Shown here piece by piece: positions 1 to 6,273 of a stretch of DNA of 7,108 nt. The stretch covers positions 6,012 through 13,119 of the forward strand of contig DBBL01000027.1 of assembly GCA_002292185.1 (NCBI GenBank), given 5' to 3'. The translations under genes and the position numbers were made by a program. Source of the stretch: Akkermansiaceae bacterium UBA985 (GTDB lineage Bacteria; Verrucomicrobiota; Verrucomicrobiia; Verrucomicrobiales; Akkermansiaceae). Numbering within the stretch: the first letter of the stretch is position 1; each line of letters starts with the position of its first letter. Under the pieces are notes generated by a model. The model worked only from the letters and a program-made list of their open reading frames with translations. It had not been told where the DNA came from and ran no database searches.

Positions 1-872
1 GTCACCCCCGCAGTGGTATCCCTTTGTTGTTGAGTGTTCATGATCTCATTGAGCGTGGTTGCCAGTTCCTCAGAGTCAGCATACTTCAGTGACACCCATG
101 TGGTAGCCACATTACCTGTAGGCACATCAATGTATTTTTGTTGATTGATCAGCTTGCGCACAAACGCAGCTTTACCGGTAATCAAAACTGCAGATGCGTT
201 TGGCACGGGTGCTATTTTCGCTCCTGGCCCGAGTCCGTGGATACTCTGAGTGAATGTCCTCACCGCCTCCTCAGGCTTGATGAAATTCAACTTCATGAAA
301 AAAGAAATATAATCATCCCCCTTAGGAATATCAGCAACATCATCAATGATCCCCTCAAGTTCTGCGGGCCCATTAGCTCCACTACCTTGTGCTTTTGGCA
401 ACAACTTCACCTCATTCGCCCCGCTCGGGACAAAAACGTATCCCTCCATGTCCAAAACTTTAACAAGCAGGCTAGCGGCCTCGCGATTAGTAAGAGGCCC
501 TCTCTGAAAAAATCTGATTTCTAGGTCTTGGGTTGCTGAGCTCAGTAGCACACGCTGACCTGTGTACTTGCTATACTCATCGGCCACATCTTGATCGTCC
601 CAATTACTACCATCGATAATTTCTCCACTCTTGGCCGCCACAGCGTTAGCACCGCTGTTTGCCACCATTTTGGGAACCTCTTTGGGTATAAATTTAGATG
701 TGATTTCGCGAGCTGCAGCCGGTTTAGGCGCTACAGCCTGTGCTGGCAGTTTGGGGGGCTCGGGATTTACCACTTTTGCCTGATCTGCCGGCACCGCGTC
801 TTTATCCGGAACTTGTGCATGCACATTCACCAAAAGGGCAAAGCATGCAGTAATGAACAGGATGATTTTCAT
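1..872 (-). CDS. gspD: Type II secretion system secretin GspD, N-terminal part (runs off the left edge)
   Basis: This is the N-terminal 290 codons of the outer-membrane secretin, the channel through which folded T2SS substrates leave the periplasm. The reading frame is open to base 1, so the N3 and beta-barrel domains lie outside the window. A Sec signal peptide is visible (basic MK, hydrophobic ILFITACFALLV, likely cleavage after VHA at residue 19). Residues 20 to about 80 form a Pro/Ala-rich linker. Residues about 84-160 look like the N0 domain (TGQRVLLSS, then GPLTNREAASLLVKVLDMEG and YVFVPSGANEVKLLP). Residues about 187-250 are an N1 domain (FFMKLNFIKPEEAV, then NASAVLITGKAAFVRKLI) and N2 starts at about 258 (TTWVSLKYADSEEL). 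An in-frame ATG at 881 would add MPF. Neither start has a clear Shine-Dalgarno sequence. It lies 18-27 bp after the preceding gene, so it is probably cotranscribed. The linker before N0 is longer than usual. The assignment is secure at family level. Confidence 0.9.
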   Translation of the reverse strand, partial: MKIILFITACFALLVNVHAQVPDKDAVPADQAKVVNPEPPKLPAQAVAPKPAAAREITSKFIPKEVPKMVANSGANAVAAKSGEIIDGSNWDDQDVADEYSKYTGQRVLLSSATQDLEIRFFQRGPLTNREAASLLVKVLDMEGYVFVPSGANEVKLLPKAQGSGANGPAELEGIIDDVADIPKGDDYISFFMKLNFIKPEEAVRTFTQSIHGLGPGAKIAPVPNASAVLITGKAAFVRKLINQQKYIDVPTGNVATTWVSLKYADSEELATTLNEIMNTQQQRDTTAGV

Positions 873-899
873 GAATGGCATTCGTTTGGAAATATAAAG

Positions 900-1493
900 T
901 TAACGCTGCGGCGGCTTAGGAGTGTATCTTGTGCGGACCGGACGAACAACACCGCCTTTACTTGAGGCTACTGGAGTGACGGTCCGTTGCGCTGAAGTAG
1001 GTCTAGTGACACCTGTTCCTTTGGACAAAGGCTTGGCGTACCTGCCTGATGTCGGACGTTGAGCCGTTGTCGAGCGCACCTTGATAAGATCTTCATCATA
1101 AGAAATCCATGCTGTTTGTGTTCCTTGGCGAACCTGGACTTTCGATGCTTTAGGGTTAGACGTATCCTGGCTCACCTCAAGTAACTGAAAACCATCTGCT
1201 GAAAAACCGGGCAAAAAACGAACCCGTTGTTTGCGGTCCTTTTTATTGATCAAGGTCACGGACCAGCCTTTCCCACCTGCATTCGGACGAATACTTCCTA
1301 ACATCCAGTCTTTCTCAAGAGGTGATGACACTTTGGGGCCTGATGTGGCCCTTATAGTGAAGGGCGAGCGTGACACTAAAATGCCAAACTGAGATGCGCT
1401 TGGTTTACGTGGTGGAGTAGCGAATGTCACATCGATCACAAGAAAGCCCACAAGGACCGCCATACGATATAAGATTGATGATGTGTTACGCAT
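900..1493 (-). CDS. Predicted periplasmic or membrane-anchored T2SS protein, possible reduced GspC (no PDZ domain)
   Basis: I do not recognise this 197-residue protein with certainty. Residues 8-25 (around MAVLVGFLVIDVTFA) form a hydrophobic signal peptide or membrane anchor. Residues about 36-140 resemble the layout of the GspC homology region: FGILVSRSPFTI, then WMLGSI, a beta-rich WSVTLINKKDRKQRVRFLPG, GFQLLEV, and KVQVRQGTQTAWISY. Residues 141-197 are low complexity, with 12 Arg/Lys, no Asp or Glu, and two degenerate repeats starting RPTS (146 and 164). No PDZ domain follows. It sits directly before gspD, where gspC sits in classical operons, which supports a role in linking the inner-membrane platform to the secretin; that role is inference. 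The frame continues upstream to a TTG at 1541, but the ATG at 1493 places the hydrophobic segment properly near the N terminus. It could instead be a lineage-specific secretin accessory protein. Confidence 0.72.
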   Translation of the reverse strand: MRNTSSILYRMAVLVGFLVIDVTFATPPRKPSASQFGILVSRSPFTIRATSGPKVSSPLEKDWMLGSIRPNAGGKGWSVTLINKKDRKQRVRFLPGFSADGFQLLEVSQDTSNPKASKVQVRQGTQTAWISYDEDLIKVRSTTAQRPTSGRYAKPLSKGTGVTRPTSAQRTVTPVASSKGGVVRPVRTRYTPKPPQR

Positions 1494-1576
1494 AAAATAA
1501 CTGCTTGCTATATAAACGAGATAACGCCGGATTGGCAGCAAATTGTTTATTTAATCTGAATATCTTTTTTTAAAAA

Positions 1577-1582
1577 ATTATA
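1577..1582 (-). promoter_or_regulatory. Candidate internal -10 element before the GspC-like gene and gspD
   Basis: A perfect TATAAT lies on the minus strand in the roughly 100-bp AT-rich gap after gspM, the largest gap in the cluster. It is followed immediately by a TTTTTTAAAAAA palindrome (1566-1577). No good -35 is seen: at 18 bp spacing the hexamer is TGGTCG, three matches to consensus. A transcript would start near 1570, about 75 bases before the ATG at 1493. In AT-rich DNA this match can arise by chance. Confidence 0.3.
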
Positions 1583-1592
1583 AGCTCTGCGC

Positions 1593-2147
1593 TCACTCAG
1601 CGACCACAGGCTCTTCCTCAATTTCTGGACGAAACCATTGCGTAACTTCAAGTTCACAATCGACCCGAGTCGGATCATCACGTTGCGGACTGATTCGCAG
1701 AAATGTAATCGACCTATTGAGCGCAGGGTCCTGTAAATCAGCAAGCCACTTGTAGAGTTGAGCATCCATTGCGTTGGCGACGACCTTCGCGCGAGCGCTA
1801 CGGTATGCCCCTACTTCCTCTGAATCAGCTCGCTGCGGGCTAGGCCGCTTCGATAAGCTCACACCATGTTGGTTGGCCGCCTTCTCGGTGAATGCCGCTA
1901 GCTCTGCACCGATATTACCATGCACCCCCTCTACCGGCTGATTGTTCATAAGCCACTCGACATCATCTACCTTCGATTCCCATGTGGCCAGATCTGACTC
2001 CATCAGCTTGAGTTTTTCAGCACCAATATCAAGCTGGCTGCGTTTTTTTTGCATCACCGTCTGATAGGAGGTGAATAAAAAAATATTGATAATGAGAAAC
2101 GCCACACCAAAGAGGACAAAAATCAAAGTCTTTTCACGTGAATTCAT
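1593..2147 (-). CDS. gspM: T2SS inner-membrane platform protein GspM-like
   Basis: This 184-residue bitopic inner-membrane protein has the size and topology of GspM, which pairs with GspL in the T2SS assembly platform. A short cytoplasmic N terminus (MNSREKT) is followed by one transmembrane helix at about residues 8-26. A heptad-like charged helix, probably coiled coil, spans about 28-65 (KKRSQLDIGAEKLKLMESDL). A periplasmic domain covers about 75-175 and ends in beta-strand-like segments (RSITFLRISPQ, VDCELEVTQWF), as expected for a ferredoxin-like GspM/PilO fold. The tail is acidic (EIEEEPVVAE). The ATG is two bases after the gspL stop and has a good Shine-Dalgarno sequence inside the end of gspL. 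Sequence similarity to proteobacterial GspM is weak, so the call rests on topology, size and its place after gspL. Confidence 0.8.
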   Translation of the reverse strand: MNSREKTLIFVLFGVAFLIINIFLFTSYQTVMQKKRSQLDIGAEKLKLMESDLATWESKVDDVEWLMNNQPVEGVHGNIGAELAAFTEKAANQHGVSLSKRPSPQRADSEEVGAYRSARAKVVANAMDAQLYKWLADLQDPALNRSITFLRISPQRDDPTRVDCELEVTQWFRPEIEEEPVVAE

Positions 2148-2149
2148 AT

Positions 2150-3394
2150 TTACATATCCCCTTTCAGATTACCTTCATAAGAAAACATCCAGCGATTCGT
2201 TTTGCGGTCGTCCTCAGCAGGGGGAAGCGACCAGTCGTAATCCTTCAGCGCCCTTCGGATTTTTTCAGCATAGCTGCTCGTGATCTTTAGGTCTGATGAT
2301 TCGCCACGTATGACGATACGCTCACGACTAGCCTCAAAAACCTTGAAGCGTAAATCTTGTGATGGCGGAATGATCGTTGCCGTCCGATACAATAACTGCA
2401 GAGGCCAGCGCTGACTGTCTACCACAGGAGCCAACTGTTGCCAGTCGGCATTGAAAAGCGCGATCTCTCCATGTTGGACCTTCACCTCCTTCATCTTGTA
2501 ATTCTGCTTATTGAGCGCAGTATTCAGCTCTGCATATTGGTAGCCAAAATAGCCAGCAAGCCCCACATAAAGAATCAAGATAGCCGCGATCAGCATATTT
2601 CGCTTTTGCCTTTTTTCATGGGAACGTTTCTCACTGCGTGCATCAGCAGGAATAATCTTACTGAGAGACTCTGGCACCACAGGATTCGGTTTAGGCTCTA
2701 CAGAAACCTGAGCCCCAAGCTGATCACCGAATGCCTTTATTTCATCATTCGTCGGATCGGACTTAGACCCCGATCTCCAGACTACCGCCTGCTGCAATTC
2801 AAGATTTACCCCCTGCAAGCCCAACTGCGTGAGCGCAAGAAACACATCGCGAATCGTATCCCCACTCAGCCGGTCACCAGACAATGCTTGGAAATAAGTA
2901 AGTTGACCATGGCTACTAATTGCAAATACCCACCGCCCTAGCTCTCGCCACAGCGTAATTGCATTTTCAGCCATAGGAAATAAGCGTGCTGAAATATCAA
3001 AAGCACTCGGAGCTCGAAGTGGCAGGTTGCTGACCTCTGGCGCAGATAAAACAACAGCAAGCAAGATGGTCTGACCATCCTGTTGACCCGCTAAAAAACA
3101 ATCAGTCAATCTACCGGCATCTTCCTCAGGTCGGATACCAGACTTTTCTAAATGCATCGTTGCCAGATCCTCAAACATTGCCTCGTCGTCAGTCTGAACC
3201 TTAAACGGAACAGCGAGTGCTTGGCGCACAGGAAACCCCATTATAAGACCAGCTGAAGGCACGCTCTCAATCTCCGAAGCCAACAGCGGCCCATTTTCGA
3301 GAGACCTCTGAAATGAGCCTTCAGCACTACCCTCCCATATCTCCCAGCCATCTGAACCTGGAATTAATAAATGCCTGTTTTTTTTGTTACTCAT
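2150..3394 (-). CDS. gspL: T2SS inner-membrane platform protein GspL-like
   Basis: This 414-residue protein matches the architecture of GspL, which recruits the ATPase GspE to the inner membrane and binds GspM. Residues 1 to about 230 form a soluble cytoplasmic domain with weak resemblance to the actin-like fold of GspL/PilM. A strongly basic stretch (about 254-265, SEKRSHEKRQKR) obeys the positive-inside rule and precedes a single transmembrane helix at about 267-285 (MLIAAILILYVGLAGYFGY). A short coiled-coil-like segment (287-312) leads into a periplasmic ferredoxin-like domain (about 328-410: RWPLQLLYRTATIIPPS, then LRFKVFEASRERIVIRGES and SYAEKIRRALKDYDW), typical of GspL/PilN. The gene starts 41 bp after gspK, with no clear Shine-Dalgarno sequence before the ATG, unlike its tightly packed neighbours. 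The N-terminal domain is divergent from proteobacterial GspL, but the architecture and position make the call firm. Confidence 0.85.
   Translation of the reverse strand: MSNKKNRHLLIPGSDGWEIWEGSAEGSFQRSLENGPLLASEIESVPSAGLIMGFPVRQALAVPFKVQTDDEAMFEDLATMHLEKSGIRPEEDAGRLTDCFLAGQQDGQTILLAVVLSAPEVSNLPLRAPSAFDISARLFPMAENAITLWRELGRWVFAISSHGQLTYFQALSGDRLSGDTIRDVFLALTQLGLQGVNLELQQAVVWRSGSKSDPTNDEIKAFGDQLGAQVSVEPKPNPVVPESLSKIIPADARSEKRSHEKRQKRNMLIAAILILYVGLAGYFGYQYAELNTALNKQNYKMKEVKVQHGEIALFNADWQQLAPVVDSQRWPLQLLYRTATIIPPSQDLRFKVFEASRERIVIRGESSDLKITSSYAEKIRRALKDYDWSLPPAEDDRKTNRWMFSYEGNLKGDM
2157..2162 (-). promoter_or_regulatory. Ribosome binding site of gspM
   Basis: AGGGGA on the minus strand lies 9 bases before the gspM ATG, inside the last codons of gspL. 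This fixes the gspM start and suggests translation of gspM is coupled to the end of gspL. Confidence 0.7.
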
Positions 3395-3435
3395 GTGATG
3401 TCGTGACTTATTTGCTTAAACGAGTTGTTATTATA

Positions 3436-4419
3436 TTAAGGCAAAATCTCTTCCTTGCGGTCTAATATGACAGGCTGACCTACACGACTTTTGAGAATCA
3501 GCGTTAGCCTGCGCTTCACTGAACCAGCCCTACCATCACTGATGATACGGGTCGTTGTGTCTTTCACTGTCAATCTTGGAGTAACTATTTGCTGCTGCAA
3601 CTCAGAGAGTCCTATCAAACTAAGCGCCTCAGTCAAATTCTGAAAACGCTGATCGTCCTCTGTATCCTTTTCCCGATCAGGGCCCAGAACATATTCAACT
3701 ATATTTCTAGCATCATCAATGGAAACCTCGGCAGCGGCTGCTATCAATTCCGCCTTTGCCTCATGGATGTCGAGTTTGCCATTACTCCATATCGTAAACC
3801 AGTCTTCCCATCGCGGGTTCACTTCCTCAAGAAAATCCATATCCTTGACCAAACGCATTTCATCGAGGCTGTAAAAAGGTCGGTTAAAGGGATGATTTGG
3901 ACGACCTTGCCCGTCATACCAGTCAATCTCAGCACCATTCAACTCGGTTAAATCACCAGGGTCGACCCAATCAATCAGATTGTCGACCAGCATTTGCGCA
4001 TCAAGTAGTTCCATTCCCCAATCGGTAAAAATATTTGTCAGCAGCTGCTTATCTTTGCGCATTAAAATGACATTAATGTTGAATCTAGACGCCTCTGATT
4101 CAATGCGGGCACGGTAGGAAATACCCTGTGCCGCGTCGCTCCAACTCAATAGTGGCTCAGTACGCTTGGTCGCCGGATTCACCGCTACTGAAACCCCCCG
4201 CTCAGCAGCAAGCATCGCATCAAAACCATGGATCTGTGAGACTGATGCATCCGCATCATGATAAACCACTCTCACCGCCGCAAAGACAGCCAAAGAGAGC
4301 ACCGCCATAATCCAAAACACAGCCACCAGCGCACTCCCCTTGCTTACTAGGCAGCGATGCCCGCTGCACCTCTCATTAGAAGCACATTGAAAAGCTCTAT
4401 GTCTGCATCGAGTCTTCAT
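3436..4419 (-). CDS. gspK: T2SS minor pseudopilin GspK
   Basis: GspK is the large minor pseudopilin that caps the pseudopilus tip with GspI and GspJ. From the ATG at 4419 the protein has 327 residues. The prepilin peptidase site is VSKG|SALVAVFWIMAVLSLAVF, cleaved after Gly28. As is usual for GspK, position +5 of the mature protein is not Glu (here Ala). The GspK signature follows at about 145-190: DNLIDWVDPGDL, NGAEIDWY, and NRPFYSLDEMRLVKDM. A helical second domain is at about 215-275, including an acidic loop GPDREKDTEDDQR. The frame stays open upstream to an ATG at 4527, but that would overlap gspJ by 101 bp and give an implausible 64-residue leader; 4419 lies 7 bp after the gspJ stop. 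The 28-residue leader is long and unusual in having four Cys (5, 12, 18, 23). Confidence 0.93.
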   Translation of the reverse strand: MKTRCRHRAFQCASNERCSGHRCLVSKGSALVAVFWIMAVLSLAVFAAVRVVYHDADASVSQIHGFDAMLAAERGVSVAVNPATKRTEPLLSWSDAAQGISYRARIESEASRFNINVILMRKDKQLLTNIFTDWGMELLDAQMLVDNLIDWVDPGDLTELNGAEIDWYDGQGRPNHPFNRPFYSLDEMRLVKDMDFLEEVNPRWEDWFTIWSNGKLDIHEAKAELIAAAAEVSIDDARNIVEYVLGPDREKDTEDDQRFQNLTEALSLIGLSELQQQIVTPRLTVKDTTTRIISDGRAGSVKRRLTLILKSRVGQPVILDRKEEILP

Positions 4420-4426
4420 ATCGTGA

Positions 4427-5263
4427 TCACTGCTTTTCTCCCGTCGATCTCGGTTGCACTGTTCCACCCGTTGGTGGCAACTCAGGATTTGTGGTATTAT
4501 TAAGCTTAATACCAGATTGCCCTTCATTTTGCTGCATCACCTGACGAAAAAAAACTTCAGGATTCACCTTGGGAACTACCCAGAACGTCTGCAGCACAAT
4601 ATCCGAGCTGGGCTCAAATCGGCAATAAAACTTCACCTGTAGCGGTAACTTGCCGTCATTATCCCACTCTGTAAATTGCTCCATGGAATTAGCATCAACC
4701 ACTTCACAATCACACATCCACAAATCCTCAATCAAGGTGATTTCAGCGAAAGGCTCAAGATCATCGTTAGCCCTTGCATCTGAATCCGCCAGGATTTTCT
4801 CATCATAAAACCTTAAGATGACATCAACAAAGCCATCACGTTGTTCCACGGTAGCCATTTCAATGGCCTCCGCAGTTATTGGCGTATCACCCCAGTCAAA
4901 GGACATCGGCACATTTTGAAAGGTCAGCGTAAATAAAGAACGTGTAACATCTCCATTCCGAGAGTCCTTGCTTACCAAGCTGATAATTGCGTTTCCAGGC
5001 ATGTTTTCAAAATGATGTTTAAGTAAATTAAAGAACGCGTTTTTTTCCATCGTGACCGTTTGCGTCTCCACCACCATTTGACTCAATTGAACCGACGTCC
5101 TGGCCACACGAAAGATCATGCCTACCAACATCCCCATTAACCCAAGCGCAATGACAATCTCCAACAAGGTAAAGCCCCTGTTACGTCGTTTCTGGTGGTG
5201 ATTTGTTTGCCTATTCATCGATTCAATCGTCTTCAGGGGCGATAGAGGTTTCCATACCTCCAT
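4427..5263 (-). CDS. gspJ: T2SS minor pseudopilin GspJ
   Basis: GspJ is a minor pseudopilin of the tip complex with GspI and GspK. The class III signal is RRNRG|FTLLEIVIALGLMGMLVGMIF, with Gly at -1, Phe at +1 and Glu at +5. The long mature domain is beta-rich, as in GspJ (SLFTLTFQNVPMSFDW, FVDVILRFYDE, ITLIEDLWMCDCEVV, LPLQVKFYCRF, IVLQTFWVVPKV). Three Cys (in WMCDCEV and KFYCRF) could allow a disulfide. The C terminus is a Pro/Thr/Gly-rich tail. Three in-frame ATGs compete. The one at 5263 has AAGGAG at 7 bases and gives 278 residues with a 30-residue leader, overlapping gspI by 31 bp. The one at 5218 gives a conventional 15-residue leader but a poor ribosome site. The one at 5287 is least likely. 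I chose 5263 for its ribosome site. Confidence 0.92.
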   Translation of the reverse strand: MEVWKPLSPLKTIESMNRQTNHHQKRRNRGFTLLEIVIALGLMGMLVGMIFRVARTSVQLSQMVVETQTVTMEKNAFFNLLKHHFENMPGNAIISLVSKDSRNGDVTRSLFTLTFQNVPMSFDWGDTPITAEAIEMATVEQRDGFVDVILRFYDEKILADSDARANDDLEPFAEITLIEDLWMCDCEVVDANSMEQFTEWDNDGKLPLQVKFYCRFEPSSDIVLQTFWVVPKVNPEVFFRQVMQQNEGQSGIKLNNTTNPELPPTGGTVQPRSTGEKQ

Positions 5264-5700
5264 GTCTCTGCTCCTTGCTCTTGCCATTCACCATCACTAC
5301 TACGCCAGTAAAAAATCACCTCAACCCGATACATGTTTTGCAACAACTGACCATCTTCATTCTCTAGTTCTAGGGCTTCGACAATCGTTTCCAGCTCACC
5401 TGAGAAAAACGACTTATCATCACCGGTCAGCTCAGCAATATCAACTTTCTGAGTCCCTTCTTTCAGATATGGATTACTCAAGGCCTCTGTCATTGCACTG
5501 CGCAAAACTCTATCAACACGCATGCCATCTTGAATCATCGCTGCCGTTTGACTGGTCATGTGCAATGCCTTGACGAGGGAAACTGCAACCGCAGCAAAAA
5601 GACCCAGAGCTATAACAATCTCAAGCAGTACAAAACCGCGACTAGGCTTGGCTTTAACCATGCCTAGTTCTACGTTGGGACTTGAGGATTTAATCTTCAT
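5233..5700 (-). CDS. gspI: T2SS minor pseudopilin GspI
   Basis: GspI is the small minor pseudopilin thought to nucleate the tip complex with GspJ and GspK. The 155-residue precursor has the prepilin site KPSRG|FVLLEIVIALGLFAAVAVSLV, cleaved after Gly22, with Phe at +1 and Glu at +5. A short globular domain follows, ending in the beta segment NMYRVEVIFYWRSSDGEWQ, which matches the usual C-terminal strand of GspI. The ATG at 5700 overlaps the gspH stop as ATGA, with AAGGA touching the start, so translation is probably coupled to gspH. An internal ATG at 5661 would leave a 9-residue leader (MVKAKPSRG) and cannot be excluded. Its position between gspH and gspJ is the conserved one. Confidence 0.92.
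   Translation of the reverse strand: MKIKSSSPNVELGMVKAKPSRGFVLLEIVIALGLFAAVAVSLVKALHMTSQTAAMIQDGMRVDRVLRSAMTEALSNPYLKEGTQKVDIAELTGDDKSFFSGELETIVEALELENEDGQLLQNMYRVEVIFYWRSSDGEWQEQGAETWRYGNLYRP
5271..5276 (-). promoter_or_regulatory. Ribosome binding site supporting the gspJ start at 5263
   Basis: AAGGAG on the minus strand, 7 bases before the ATG at 5263 and inside the gspI coding region. It is the strongest Shine-Dalgarno match in the pseudopilin block and decides between the three possible gspJ starts, although it implies an unusually long 30-residue leader. Confidence 0.5.
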
Positions 5701-6272
5701 TCCTTTTCGATACTCATTTCTTCATCGCGGACACCTGCTGTAAGCGGATGAAGTTCATGCATAATCCAACTTTCTCCCATACTGCAACGGATCATGAACG
5801 GCTCGATCAAACCAATAGGGTTGAGTGTAATCACGATTCGTTTATCCCCTTCGAGCGCTACCCAATCATCAGATTGCCAACGTTTTATTTCATAAGAAAC
5901 ATCGGCATCGATTGCCTCACTCGCCGTAATATCATCAAAGCTCTCGCTCTCACCCCCCGCTCCATCCTGTTCATTTTCCATGTAAACTGCCTCATCTGGC
6001 CCAAGCGCATATCGAGGGGCTATGGACACAGAACTAGCAGTGATCGTAAGCTGGTAAGGACGCTGCTGCATAACAGCAATGCTTAACCCTCGTTTTGCAA
6101 GCAACTCAATCCGGCTGGCTGCCTCGCGCAGCTTTTGTTCCGACTCGACCGTCGATAAGCTAACGGTCAACCACGTTACCAAAATCGCAATCATCGACAA
6201 TACAAAGACAATTTCCAGCAAGGTGAACCCGGCCACCTGTCTGTTTTTTGCATGCCTTTGACCTAGCTGCAT
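5697..6272 (-). CDS. gspH: T2SS minor pseudopilin GspH
   Basis: GspH is the minor pseudopilin between the tip complex and the GspG shaft. The 191-residue precursor has the site RQVAG|FTLLEIVFVLSMIAILVTWL, a 15-residue leader with Glu at +5. The GspH pattern follows: a long helix KLREAASRIELLAKRGLSIAV, then strand pairs (RPYQLTIT, SVSIAP), and a C-terminal region RIVITLNPIGLIEPFMIRC ending LHPLTAGV, as in GspH family members. Residues about 93-124 form a strongly acidic loop (12 Asp/Glu, no Lys or Arg), probably a surface insertion between strands. The ATG at 6272 is one base after the gspG stop. The frame is open upstream to 6332, but that would add 20 residues to the leader and overlap gspG. 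GspH is the most variable pseudopilin, so its identity also rests on position. Confidence 0.88.
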   Translation of the reverse strand: MQLGQRHAKNRQVAGFTLLEIVFVLSMIAILVTWLTVSLSTVESEQKLREAASRIELLAKRGLSIAVMQQRPYQLTITASSVSIAPRYALGPDEAVYMENEQDGAGGESESFDDITASEAIDADVSYEIKRWQSDDWVALEGDKRIVITLNPIGLIEPFMIRCSMGESWIMHELHPLTAGVRDEEMSIEKE

Positions 6273-6273
6273 A

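Noticed and set aside
836..872. Lipobox-like ITAC in the secretin signal peptide
   Set aside because: The Cys is only at residue 10 and is followed by more hydrophobic residues and a good signal peptidase I site (VHA|Q), so a lipoprotein is unlikely.
138..965. Two plus-strand open frames (138-524 and 591-965) over the secretin
   Set aside because: They are antisense to a clear GspD signal peptide, N0 and N1 coding sequence, and their products show no domain-like character.
1494..1541. Upstream TTG start for the GspC-like gene
   Set aside because: It would add 16 residues before the signal or anchor segment, with no ribosome site. The ATG at 1493 gives a normal N terminus.
1566..1577. TTTTTTAAAAAA palindrome after gspM as a terminator
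   Set aside because: It is a pure A/T palindrome without a GC stem or loop, and the operon evidently continues toward gspD. It is better seen as an AT-rich promoter-like gap.
1547..1765. 72-codon minus-strand frame overlapping the end of gspM
   Set aside because: It is out of frame with gspM, which is well supported there. It is basic with no hydrophobic or domain pattern and no ribosome site.
2438..2941. 167-codon plus-strand open frame antisense to gspL
   Set aside because: It lies wholly inside gspL, has no ribosome site or recognisable protein features, and gspL in that region has a coherent predicted fold.
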